Below are positions 12,190-23,183 of a stretch of DNA of 64,000 bases, in pieces. The DNA lies in NCBI GenBank assembly GCA_037501455.1, contig CM074856.1:22093001-22157000 (forward strand), given 5' to 3'. A model generated the notes under the pieces. It was not told the DNA's origin, searched no databases, and was given only the letters and a program-made list of their open reading frames with translations. The position numbers were made by a program, and so were the translations under genes. The stretch comes from Lantana camara (lineage: Eukaryota > Streptophyta > Magnoliopsida > Lamiales > Verbenaceae). How positions within the stretch are numbered: the stretch's first letter is position 1; each line of letters begins with the position of its first letter.

Positions 12190-12346
12190 TGGGGCATTTG
12201 CACTTTACCCCCCAAACCTTCACGTTTTGATATAAATAGTACATAACCTTTGAAGTTTGTTCTTAAATACGTTTGCAAACAAACTCCAAGGGTTATGTAT
12301 TACTTAACTAAAACGCAAATGTTGGGGGTAAAGTGCAAACACGCCA
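12190..12346. mobile_element. Small foldback MITE
   Basis: The left end (GGCATTTGCACTTTACCCCC) and right end (GGGGGTAAAGTGCAAACACG) are inverted copies, and the complementarity continues inward (GTACATAACC near 12239 against GGTTATGTATTAC near 12292), giving a long imperfect hairpin of about 157 bp. No coding capacity is present. A TSD could not be fixed because the right flank runs into poly-G. Confidence 0.6.
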
Positions 12347-12353
12347 GAAGGGA

Positions 12354-12376
12354 GGGGGGGGGGGGGGGGGGGGGGG
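12354..12376. repeat. Poly-G run, about 23 bp
   Basis: Uninterrupted G from 12354 to 12376, followed by an (AT)n stretch, directly beside the foldback MITE. Confidence 0.9.
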
Positions 12377-12698
12377 CTATATATATATATATTCTTAATT
12401 TCTTAATAAAAACGTCTGACTGTCTTCAATAGCCACAGAAATATTATTGCATGATAACTAACTTCATCAATAGTTTGGGTTTTATTATTTAATATTCCAA
12501 CTGAATCTACATAATTATATAGTGGTGGCCCCTTTATTTGCCTCTATATATATCTATATCTTGAAGCGATAAATTGTAAGTTACAAAATGTGTATCTAAT
12601 TTTTGTATCCACATCCTATTTTTGGAAGAGTATAAATTAACTCATTATGAAATAAATTATATTCTTCGTTTACTTTATAGATGAAAACTATTATTTTT

Positions 12699-13257
12699 TG
12701 ATGAATAATGTGCTTGACCTTACTCACCCCCAAAAGCTAGCTGTTGTGGGGAGGGTTGCCAAGTCATTATATATTGAGCTCCACATCTTTGATTATTCGA
12801 TGTGAGATACTTGACACACCCCTGTCACGCCCAGGGCCCCCAAAAGCTAGCTGTTGAGGGGAGGGTTGCCAAGTCATTATATATTGAGCTCCACATCTTT
12901 GATTATTCGATGTGGGATACTTGACACACCCCTGTCACGCCCAGGGCCGCGGAATGCGGGACAAACTGGAGCGTGAACATTGTAGGAATCGGAACATCTG
13001 CAAGTCGGGAATCGGAACATCCGACCGGGTGGAGAGACAGGCCTAGAATCGGACAGGAATCGGAACATCTGCAAGTCGGGAATCGGAACATCCGACCGGG
13101 TGGAGAGACAGGCCTAGAATCGGACCTGCTCTGATACCATGATGAATAATGTGCTTGGCCTTACTCACCCCCAAAAGCTAGCTGTTGAAGGGAGGGTTGC
13201 CAAGTCATTATATATTGAGCTCCACATCTATGATTATTCGATGTGGGATACTTGACA
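12699..13257 (-). mobile_element. TRIM retrotransposon with rearranged 3' side
   Basis: On the minus strand a 118-bp LTR (13140-13257) starts TGTCAAGTATCCC and ends TTCATCA. It is directly followed by TGGTATCAGAGCAGG (13125-13139), a primer-binding site for initiator tRNA-Met. The matching LTR on the left spans 12699-12816, and TTTTT flanks both ends as a possible TSD. Between them lie two copies of a unit of about 70 bp (AATCGGAACATC...) and an additional partial LTR copy (about 12838-12936), each LTR copy being preceded by GGGCGTGACAGGGGTG, the probable polypurine tract. No protein is encoded, as expected for terminal-repeat retrotransposons in miniature. Confidence 0.8.
13125..13139 (-). 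promoter_or_regulatory. tRNA-iMet primer-binding site of the TRIM
   Basis: Minus-strand TGGTATCAGAGCAGG directly abuts the 5' LTR of the TRIM. TGGTATCAGAGC is the canonical plant PBS complementary to the 3' end of initiator methionine tRNA. Confidence 0.85.
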
Positions 13258-15124
13258 TTTTTTACTAAATTTCTTTGGCCTTTATATTTTAATTTTATTA
13301 AAAGAAATTTTCTTCTTATTTCTCTGAATCGTAGTATCATATCTCAACATTTAGGTGCAAATAAAATATGGACATATTGCGGTAGCTAGAGAAAATAAAT
13401 GAGAAGTAAATAAATAATTTTCTGTTTACAATTTTTTATTATTTTTTTCAAATTTTCTGCATCATACTTAAAGATAGTTGATTGTTTGATGGAACAAAAG
13501 ATGTGCCATGACTCATGACTGCTTATGTGCAAGGTATGGCCTAATACATCAAAACATATGTTGTCAACAGCAAATCAAAGACAGAAAGATAAATATCATG
13601 ATTCCCTTTTTCTTTTCCATTTTTTTTTCTCTTTTTCTTCCATAAAATAAATTGATCAAAGAACGTTATTCATTTTTTTCCGAAGTAATTATAAAGTAAA
13701 AAAAAAAAATTAAATAATACGTTATATATGGCTACTGGGTTTGATTTTTTATACTTCAGCAACATTAATAACAAGCATGTCATATAACATTGATGGACCT
13801 TTCGTAGCCCACCACTAAATTGTATAGTTTAATAGTTCCAAATTAACAGTTATATTAATTTAATCAAAGTTAATGTTTGAGTAACTCTGTGCACAATTAC
13901 CATATATTAGAATTTTATGCTATAAAAAATTAAATATCACAAAATAAATAAATAATCATCATATAGGCTTCTTTGTGCCAACTTGAGAATCAATTATAAT
14001 TTAGGGTTAAAATTTTTTTTTAACCCCAATTTTTCGGGTGTTTCACATTTTAATACTCAATTTTTAAAATTTTACACTTAGCATCCAACCTTTAAATTTT
14101 ATACTTTAGTATCAATAATTTCCTTATGAAATATATCTGGAAATATTTAAAACTTCTAGGCAAATAAACTGAAAGGGGCCATGCTCCAAGTTGTTAAAGG
14201 AACGATGCATGCTAAGTCAGATATTCTATTATTAGTTTAGTGTAGCTTTCCACGTAATAAGTATTTTTGGTTGATAGGGAAAAGCTGCATAAACATACGT
14301 AGGTCCCGACATCTTTTTTTGAGTGGCAAATGCAAGCAAAAAGATATGGTTTTTAAATAATATGCTTTGCCCTATATTCTATATTTGGTGGACAAAAGAT
14401 AGAAATTATGATCCATACTTGGTTGTATATGAATTCAGACTAATCACCTAATATGAGTAATAAATTTGTTTGGTTGTGATATGATTGATTGTACTAGATT
14501 GGGGGGAATGTGTCGAAGATATAAAATCGGGATAAATTTTTTTTGTCATTCGAACTATAAATGTTTTTACGTTTTCACTTTCGAATTAAGTTTTGTTGCA
14601 TATTTTTAACATGATTTATTTCATAAAAAATATTTATATTTAGTAGAATAAAATCAAATATATAATCTTTCAAATTCAAGATTATAATTTGATACTATTT
14701 TATTAATTAGATATTTTTAAGGAATAATCTCATCAGTTATCTAGTTGTAATTAAATTCAAGTTTTATTTTGATATTATCTCTTTAAAAATAAAAAAAATA
14801 TTAAAGAGATAAATATCCATGTGATTTATTTGATATGATCTCTTTGAAAAAATGCAAGAGATAATTATTAAATAAGTTTTAGTTGAACTCTAACTCTTGA
14901 ATCCGACAGCTATATAAAGGGGTCATAGATTAGTTCATTCAACACAACAAATCAAGATGAAGACATCAAAGAGTCAAGATGTAGACATCAACACAACACA
15001 AATACAAGAAGACTAAGGAGAAGAAGAAGACCAAAGTTCTCTCTACAAATTTAAGATGGAGTTCTAAGGCATTTAAAGGCGTTCTTCCCCGAAGTTATTA
15101 AATTAAGGCCTTTGATCTGTTATT
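13258..15124. other. AT-rich region without recognisable genes
   Basis: No convincing coding region on either strand. Near 14912-14919 there is a TATA-like CTATATAAAGGGG followed by a purine-rich leader-like stretch (about 14940-15060), which suggests the promoter half of another LTR that is cut by the element starting at 15125. Two inverted AT-rich blocks containing ATCTCTTTAAAA/TTAAAGAGAT occur near 14777-14813. This stretch is the best candidate for non-transposon sequence in the window, but nothing identifies it as such. Confidence 0.4.
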
Positions 15125-17092
15125 TGTTAGAGTAGTGCCCTAGAAGAGCCAAAATAGTTTAGGTCTCTTTCTGTAAACTACTCTTATTAGCAACAATTTG
15201 TGACATTAATGAAATAATAAATATTACGTTTCATAGTCGTTTAATTCTATGTGACCAATTCATCATATCTCATTCAAGTTTATTAATTGTATATTATAAC
15301 TGTATATGTATAGATGAAACCCCAAGGCCACATTAAGCTACGGGACTTGACCTCACATAGGGATGGAGGTTGTGGAACAAGTCTCTATGGCGTGACCTAA
15401 ACCAACTCCAAGTCGAAGAGTCTAATAAGCACGGGGATGTTGACTTGACTCATTTGAGACTTGCTCATATGACGTGCCTTGAGAAAGGTTACTTTGTTTC
15501 ATGAGTATTGTATGTGGAGACATTCACACGCGTATGGGGGTGCTTGTTAGGGAACAAGAACACTGAGGATCCAGATGGGAACACCTCAATGGGGTAAGAC
15601 TTTTATGCCTTAATAATGAGGTTGGTTCCTTAGTTATGGTAGTGTCTAAATGGTCCTTGGACTTGAGGCTCCATTGATGCTCTGTGCATGACAAGGGCAG
15701 TGTTTGATATGCGCCTAGAGATTCATGGGTTCTATGAATCTCGTTATGGTTATATGTTGGCATTGTTCGAATCATGTATGGGGGCATATGAGATGCTAAC
15801 ATAGAATCTATCGCTCGTCTAGAAAAATGAGTGAATCACCCATGAATTCTATTGTAGCACATTCTACTTAAATCCTTGCACAAGGTAGTGAGATCTAAAT
15901 TAGGAAATGAGTTTCCTAGAGTATTAGATCAAATGGAATTACTATTAGAATTAATTCATAGCATTAGGACTAATAGGGTTCTATCATTCCCATGCCCTAG
16001 GTCCTAATCGGGGATTAGACGATAGAAGGATCTTATTTCACGGTATCCATGAGACTGAAAAGTTCACAGCATAAACTTCACCTGTTGGATGGGTGGTCAT
16101 GAGCTTGTCACTAGACATCGATCATGATCTGTAGGTACTGATTAATTAAAAGGAGTTTTAATTAAACAGTGATTAATTGAAAGAGTTCAATTAAATCAAT
16201 AAGATAAATAGTTATCTAAAATACCACATTAAGAATATGGGCCTACTGCTATTCATTGGTTAACCTAAGGGGTCACACAATGACTCGAATTGAACAACGT
16301 GATTATCTAAAGATCAATGGAGATTGATCGATAAATCAAAAGAGTTTAATTTATAATATGAGAAAGTAATTAATTAATAATGGTATTAATTAATTTATAC
16401 TTAATTGTTCAGCTATTGAGTATACATGTTAAAAGTTAATATTAATTTAAATAAGTGTATTTAAATTAATTTGGGCTTGAAACTTAATTAGGAGTAATTA
16501 ATTTTTAAGTTCACCAATTTAATTAGACATTGAACTTTTAATTTAATTAATGTAATTAAATTAAGTCCACTAATTAAATGTATGTTGGGTCTTTTAATTT
16601 AATTAGTAGTAATTTAATTCAAGCCCATCATATTAACTAGCCCATAGAGTTTTTGACCTAGGGCTAAGCATATAAGCAGATTTGTGAGAAGAAATCATAA
16701 CGTTGTTGTTTCTTCTTTTCTGCTTTCTCTCCAAGTCTCTCTTTTCTCTCCTCTCTCAATATTATATTGAGAATGCTATTAGATAATCAATATCTAATTA
16801 GTGTTCTAGTGTGCTAATTGAATAGTTGTTCAATTACGGGGTCGTGGACTACCTTAGAGGAATTCCGCGTGGGATTCTTGGAAGAAGATCGGATAGAAGC
16901 GGACCGGATAGGTTTTGGAAAACCTTCATATCATTGCCATCAACCGGAAGCGAGAGAGGTAATTGAATCTTACTCTCTTGCTTAAATCGTAAATTAGAAT
17001 CAAAGGTGATCTTGTTTGGAATTCCGATAAAACCGGTTTTATGATCCCCAAAAGTTTTAATTCCGCTGCGTTGGGGCCGACGAATTCCAAAA
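15125..17092 (+). mobile_element. Probable long LTR (Copia-like), about 2 kb
   Basis: It starts TGTTAGAGTAGTGCCCTAG, the usual opening of a class of plant Copia LTRs. It carries a TATA-like GCATATAAGCAGA near 16668, a pyrimidine-rich leader (TTTCTTCTTTTCTGC and following) and, near 17056-17092, TTCCGCTGCGTTGGGG...AATTCCA, a typical LTR end. The expected terminal CA is mutated or lost and no TSD was found, so the right boundary is approximate. No internal coding region follows. The only sizeable open frames are minus-strand chance frames. Confidence 0.5.
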
Positions 17093-17538
17093 ATTTTATA
17101 CCGGTGAGTCGGTGTTATATTCAAGCTAGATCCATGGTGTTACCGACGAATCGACGTTATATTCAAGTTAGATCTACAGTGTTACCGATAAGTTCAAAGG
17201 CGTTCTTAGCGAAATCCACCAACATCTAGCATTTGATTCGTAACTAAGTCAAAAGACCTATAAATTAACGTTATTCAAGTCAAGTCCCTCAAAATCCAAC
17301 GTTTGATTCATAAATAAGTCAAAAAACCTACGAAGTAACGTTATTCAAGTCCAATTCGAAGTTGAAGAAGATCAAACCGTTAAATCCATTAAGGAGCGTC
17401 TGAAGATATTTAAAACTTTAAATTTGAAGGAAGAATCAGAGGATCAATTCAAAGATTGAAGACTCACTTTGATATTTAAATTCCCAAATAATTTGTACTA
17501 TTTACTCATTAACGAGGTTAGGCGTCCCGGGCAGTATA
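17093..17538. other. LTR-derived non-coding stretch with tandem duplications
   Basis: Two short duplications occur: a unit of about 47 bp (GTTATATTCAAGYTAGATC, near 17110-17190) and one of about 70 bp (about 17213-17350, containing ATTTGATTCRTAA and ACGTTATTCAAGTC). The style is that of a retrotransposon leader. Phrases such as AAGGCGTTCTT occur here and at about 15077-15087, so the element at 15125 may have split one older LTR. Confidence 0.35.
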
Positions 17539-17663
17539 GGTAACCGGCGTTACACCCTCGTAGTTGTTTTTCTGTAACGCCCGTTAATAGCATCAGGCGT
17601 CTGGGCCAATAGGGGTAACGGTCGTTACCCATTTCAAGAGGAAAAACGGTAAAGCCCGTTACC
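17539..17663. repeat. Array of four GTAAC-type interrupted palindromes
   Basis: Sites are 17539-17554 (GGTAAC-CGGC-GTTACA), 17573-17588 (TGTAAC-GCCC-GTTAAT), 17613-17630 (GGGTAAC-GGTC-GTTACCC, seven-base arms) and 17648-17663 (GGTAAA-GCCC-GTTACC). The last ends about 95 bp upstream of a TATA box. The format matches arrays in the long-LTR family, although the surrounding sequence is unrelated. Confidence 0.85.
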
Positions 17664-17758
17664 GGTCCAATTGTGTGAAAATTTGGGTTTTGGAAACACG
17701 TTTTTAGGGTTAAATTAATTCTTTTCCTACCCAATTTTGGAATTTTCTCCCCCAAACC

Positions 17759-17766
17759 TATAAATA
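17759..17766 (+). promoter_or_regulatory. TATA box of an Athila-like LTR or leader
   Basis: TATAAATA follows the palindrome array and precedes a pyrimidine-rich leader (CTCTCTCTTTCTTTG near 17868-17882) and the gag-like ORF starting at 18324. It is the likely promoter of the Athila-like transcript. Confidence 0.55.
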
Positions 17767-18323
17767 CACTTGCACCCACTCATTCTACCTTAGAAGAGAT
17801 TCAATAGTTCCCCTTGGTCAACTATTATCAATTTGCAACCAAGAAGCTTTACCATCAAGTTTACACTCTCTCTCTTTCTTTGTGAATCGAAGTAAGTCAA
17901 TATCCCCTTTCTGAGGGTGAATTGTTAGAGTTAACTTTTCCAATCTAAGATTGAAACCTAGGATTGATTTTGCATCTTAGGAATCACTTTGAGATTGAAT
18001 TGATGAATTTTGTGAGATTATGCATGCTAGAATTAGGATTAATGCCTTGAATTGAATTTAACTTGAATTGGGTTGAATCTTTGAAGAATCCTAACTTCTA
18101 ATTAGTATTGAGTCTGAATTAGGAAGTTGAAGGTAGAGAATTTTGAGTTTAAATTGTAGATTATAAGCTAGTGTGAATTTGAGTTGGGTAGATTGAAGAA
18201 CTTAAGTTAGAACTCATACCCTAGGCCTAAGCACACAAGATGTTTGATAAATTGTCCAAGTGAATTGTGATTTTTTTTTTTTTTTTGTGCTTAGTCTTGC
18301 TATATTTGTTTGATTTAGGTACT

Positions 18324-19563
18324 ATGGGTCGCACTAAGCACTCAAGAGTTCCAGAACCCTTCACTACCTCATCCCGGTTGGACCATCAACCGTTTGGATC
18401 GGTCAACATAACGGTGAATGCCTTGGATAACCCTTTTCAAAGGAATTTGACAAGGAACATTGTGTCTACTAAATTCTTTAAGGACATGTGGATGGAGAAG
18501 TTTGAGGCTTGGGCAGAAGTGAAAAGATTGTTTGACAACATAGGTTGGTTACCATTCCTTTCTAGGAAGGATATGACGTACGGAGAGATGACGGCCGCTT
18601 TCTTCACCACGATGAACTTCGATCCGGTGGACAACACCTTGAATTTTACTCTAGATGATATGGAAACTCGAGCATGGAATGTGAGTCAGATAAGAGAGAT
18701 TCTTCGTTTCCCAGCTAATGCCACTACTTCTTTGCCTAAATGGAGTGATGCTCAGAGAGAGGCGGTATGGAGATCCTTTCCTTTGCGAGAGGGTGTTCCT
18801 AGTTATTCCCCTCGATGTACACATGATAGCTATCTTGATTCATTGACTTGGGTGATAGTCCATAGGATTTTAGCCACGAAATTTTGTGCTAGATATGGAA
18901 GAGATAGCCACATTGTTGAGACTGAGTTGGGTATAATGTACATGATGAGGGAAGGTATCAAGTTTGATGGAACGGTTGAGTTTTTATGGAAGCTACAGGA
19001 GAGTGTTGGGAGTGTTACTAGTATGATTGCTCACTGTGCGTTTGTGACGATGTTTGCTAGGAAGATGAATTGGAGACCTCGGGGAGCTTTGCCTGTTGAC
19101 TGGATATGATATTGGTCCACAGTACTTGGAGACTGTAGGCTTGGCTATTGCTTGGGAGAATAGAGAGCTGAAGGATTATAATTTGCCATGGTGGCCAATT
19201 CGAGATAGAGATCGGCTCTGGCAGATGTATAGCTGGGGTAAGGCCCGGTTTGATGAGCTTTCAGAGAGGCAAAAGGAGCTTTTAGCTCGGATACCTGATA
19301 GGCCGGATGACGAATTTGGGATTCTTCGCAGTGCCGCGCCTGTTGTTGCTGAAGCTAGTAATGAAGCTCCTGTTACTGTGAGAGGCGAGCGTGCAGAGTT
19401 GGCAGGATTGAGGGCTGATTTGACCACCGTGATCGCGAGAGTTGAGGATTTAGCGCATTATGTGAATGAGCGATTCGATGCGTAGGAGGCCAGATTGGAG
19501 GCTAAATTCGAAGGGTTCTGTGCTCGTGTTGATCAGTATTTTGGAGGACCACCATCACCCTGA
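18324..19563 (+). pseudogene. Athila-like gag/ORF1-type protein, broken
   Basis: From ATG at 18324 (MGRTKHSRVPEPF) the frame is open for 261 codons to TGA at 19107-19109. The protein continues in the next frame through the overlap near 19100 (YDIGPQYLETVG onward), meets TAG at 19483-19485, and then reads on in frame to TGA at 19561-19563. One frameshift and one nonsense codon therefore separate this copy from an ORF of about 410 codons. Features seen are FFKDMWMEKFEAW (compare the entry motif of plant Athila-type ORF1 proteins), a central helical body with many Trp, and an acidic, helical C-terminus with a possible coiled coil. No protease, RT or integrase follows, so the element is non-autonomous or internally deleted. 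The family assignment is tentative. Confidence 0.6.
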
Positions 19564-19821
19564 TTCTGTTATTTTGTTTTTCTCCCCTGATTTCTAGACA
19601 TTCTTTCTACGTTTATTCGTTGTTATGTTTGGATATTTTGGTTACACTTAGATTTTTGCATATGTTTGAATTCCTGAATTTTGTTTATGCAATTGTGCTC
19701 TTCTTTACGTGAATTTGTGACTTGTGTGTTGATTGTTGGATGCATGTTGATTGTCAATTGCCTGTGCACTTGATCCGTGTTTTCTAGTCACTTGTTCAGG
19801 TTTTGGAAGCCTGGCTAGCAC
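19564..19821 (+). other. Athila-like interior downstream of the ORF
   Basis: Non-coding, T-rich sequence between the gag-like ORF and the solo LTR at 19822. It continues at 23184 after the insertion. Confidence 0.5.
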
Positions 19822-22800
19822 TGTGACACCCCGCCTCTTCGACATTCCAGGTACGGCGTCATGAGTGAGTTTAATTCAGTAATTTACGTGAATTATGTGA
19901 TTAGCATGCTTACTTGTCAATGTGAGATTTATTTTACTATGTGTGCATTAGAATTTAATTGATTGTTCTTGGGCTCAATCGCCCAATATTTGCCGAATTA
20001 GGGTACCTAATTTTAATTAGGGTGTTTTGGCCCTCGTGGCTATTTGAGCTCGGGAAATCGAATTCGAATTCCGACCCCACCATTTGATTCGTTTCGATGA
20101 TTCGGATTTAATGGAGTTAACCTTTTAATTCTCTAAAGCCATTTGATAACCCAATCGTTTTAGAATCCGCTCCGTTTGGACCGAAGTTTTGACCCTAACC
20201 GTTTCTATCTGACCCGACCCGTTTGCCCTACCCGTTTTCAGCCTTAAAGGCTGAAAATATCCCCCTTTCCCTCTCTTTGATCGATCAGCATTGGCAGGGG
20301 AGAGAGAGGAGAGAAAGCTCCATTTTTGGCACCCATGGCTTTGAGCTCAAGCTTCCGACGATCTGACGATCCGATCAACGACCCAAGGTAAGATTTGTGA
20401 CCCTTTCATTACGTGCTTTAGTTCTATACCTCTTTCGTATCTTGATTCGTTGCCTAAGTGCTAGTTGGAGAAGATGATGAATAGTGACGGGTTTGGGATT
20501 TATGTGTTCGGGTTTGTTTCTGGAGCTTTTATATGCAAGTATGTGATTTACGTGTTATGTATTTTTCGTTGTATGAATTTCGTGCGTTCCGGTGTTGCAT
20601 GGGTTCGTGTGAGCTTGGGGTTTGGTCCCATTTTCGCCATTGTTACTGTTCCACCATTTTTCTAGCAGACGATACCCAAACGCCCGTTTCGTGCCTCAGT
20701 GTAATTCCCAAACGCCCGTTTGGGCACCTTCTGTTTTCACCCTAGAGCTTTCACACTCCCGTTTCTGCTTTCAATTTAATTTTCGAACGCCCGTTTCTCC
20801 CTCGTATGTGCTCCAATTGACCTGATTTTTGATCCATTGGAAACCTCTTGAAGTCTAAAACAACCTCCAATTTGAATCAATTCAATATAGTTTCTAATTT
20901 GTAAGATATAATCGATTCGTTTTGGTGTCGCTATTTTTTCGAAACTCTACGATCACCCAACTTTGATCCTACGCCATTTCCTACTCACTTTGAATTAGAA
21001 TTCGAGCCATATACCATTTTAAAGGTCTATTTGTATAGTTTCATACTCAAGAAACAAAACTCAATTCCCACTTGTCAAACTCAAGATATTCCAGTTTTCC
21101 TACGACCTACGCGTTTTGGAAAATTTCCGGCTTTTGCCCAATTTCGATCAAAACCACGTTTTGTGTCTTTCTTCCACTTTTCTTGTACCTTTCCAACCCT
21201 GAGCTTGTTCCTAACTTGTTATAACATGTCTATGTGTTTTTATTTGTTCTAATTATGCAATTTTCATGAATTTATTTCTTGGTTTTATACCTTAATTGTG
21301 CGAGTGTAGTTGACAATGTGAAACCTTAAATGAATTGCTTGTACTTGAAATGTATTTGTATGCTTTTATATGACTTAATTGAGTTTCATTTAGTTGCTAA
21401 CATGTCTATTTGGTCATATATGTAATATATCAGGTAATTATTGTCGAACCACTCTTATATGGTCCATGTGCTTGATTTTGTGTTTTCGCATACTACTTGA
21501 AGTAATTATACAAGGTGCCTAACTACTTGGACATGACATGAACAAGTATTATGTTGTATGTATGCCATGAATTATGTTTAAAACCTACATACATGTATCC
21601 GTAGCTTTCATAAGCATACGTCGTGCGTCTATGTGGTTCATTTGGAGTCTAAGCCTTGTGTTTTGTCTTCAGTTGGTTCAGGTGCACCCGGGGTGGTGTT
21701 TCGTTGTCCGTTCTGATTCTGGGGTGAATCATTTATCCGGTTTTGGTTTCATCGGTGTAAGGTGAGGTTTAGGTTTGTTTCTTTGTAGTTAATACGACCT
21801 ACGACCCTACGTGCTTGTTTTCAAAGCCCGCATGTGACTATACTATTATACTTATATAATAGATATGTGCTTATAAGATACATTTATGATCTTGTTACAA
21901 GCTTAAATGATTTTGAACTATATGTACGAGCATATGTGAGCTTAAAAATGTTTTACAACGAGGCTATGCTCCAAACCGTGTGTTGTCAAGCAAGCGAGGA
22001 TCTACCTTAACATCTTAATAATAAGGAAGACACGGAGAGGTACGTGTATAGCATATGCCGAGTTGCAAGGTAAGGTATGCTCGATAAGGTACGTAAGTTA
22101 TGATTAATTATGTAGCGGGTTAAGTAAGCTTTATTGGTTGTTACTGGGCCCCGGTGACGTGGGTAAGGACGCCCGGGACGGCAAGGGCCGTCGGGTTAAG
22201 CCTGTGCACGGTCTCCATTTGAAGTACTTACGCACGACTCTGGGAGGTTGAGGAGGCGTGGTACTTTGAGCCCTCGGTGGATAGCCGAGGAAGGCACATT
22301 GTGGGCTAGCTACCCCTTGTGCATACGTAATTAGGTGGAGAGGGTTTGACTCCTGAAACACCGTGGTTGTTGGGGTTGGATTGGTTTATGTTTATGTTTT
22401 CTATTTTCATACGTATGTTGATAACTGAGGAGTTAGAGTAAGACCCGTACTCGCCGGGTATAAGAATTCGTTAAGAAATGTTGATTATGAAACGGGATAG
22501 GAGCTATCCTTTATGTTATAATACGAATATGTTAAGTTTGAGAGGTTTTGATTAAGTATAAGTATAAGTTTGGTATGAAAAAATGGTTTTGGTATGCAAA
22601 ACCCTATCCCGGTTCGTAGTCTTTTGTTTAATACGTGCGTTGCTCTATATGTATATATGTGTTGGTGTGCGTTAGCCCCCTCACTCAGTCGAGTTGTAGA
22701 CTGACCCTCTCCTTTTCGAATCTTTTAGTGTGCAGGTTTGCTTTGGAGCTTGGTGGGGTTGAGTCAAGACTTTTGAGTCGGTCGGTCTGAGTTAGATTAG

Positions 22801-23183
22801 TCTACATTTGCATTTGCTGTATTTAAATTCGGATCAATATGTAAGATTTGTATACGTATGCTTATGCATTATTATTTGGAATTGCCCTTGCCGGGTTTTG
22901 TTATGCGCTTAAAAGAGGCCTGAGGAGCCCAAGTCTGCATGTGAACCGTGTGTTTAATTTATGCAGGCCCGTGGCCACTGCATGTGTTTGATCTTTAGTC
23001 TTTCGCTGTACGCTGCTTTGTTGGTTGGTTTTGCTTGACAGGGTCTACGTTCCGCCTAGCTTAGGTGTTTGTTTTGTTTATCTCCCATTCGCTACGGTTT
23101 GATCCGGGTGCGGACCCTCCATTTCGTTGCTCGGGTTGGACCGTAGTGCGGGGGATGTGGTGCCTCACGTGCGGGGTGCTACA
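19822..23183 (+). mobile_element. Long-LTR family, copy 3: solo LTR with TSD AGCAC
   Basis: This is a 3362-bp solo LTR from TGTGACACCCCG to GGGGTGCTACA, bounded by perfect AGCAC duplications (19817-19821 and 23184-23188). It interrupts the Athila-like interior. Internal family marks are a strong donor CAAG-GTAAGAT (GT at 20388), palindromes at 20675-20797, a conserved block around 20813-21200 (GATTGACCTGATTTTTG, TTTGGTGTCGC), a hairpin with CTGAC at 22701-22705, an acceptor-like TGCAG ending at 22735, and GTGCGGGGGATGTGG near 23146-23160. It encodes no protein domain. Confidence 0.9.
20675..20797. repeat. Array of three CAAAC-type palindromes in LTR copy 3
   Basis: Sites are 20675-20691 (CAAAC-GCCC-GTTTC core), 20707-20724 (CCCAAAC-GCCC-GTTTGGG, seven-base perfect arms) and 20784-20797 (GAAC-GCCC-GTTTC). 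All three share the spacer GCCC. Confidence 0.85.

Noticed and set aside
13258..15124. Possible host gene or promoter in the least repetitive stretch
   Set aside because: No open frame, splice pattern or conserved motif supports a gene. The single TATA-like site looks like part of a broken LTR.
18437..18637. Minus-strand ORF inside the Athila-like ORF
   Set aside because: It overlaps a longer plus-strand ORF that has homology-like features and a sensible context; the minus frame has none.
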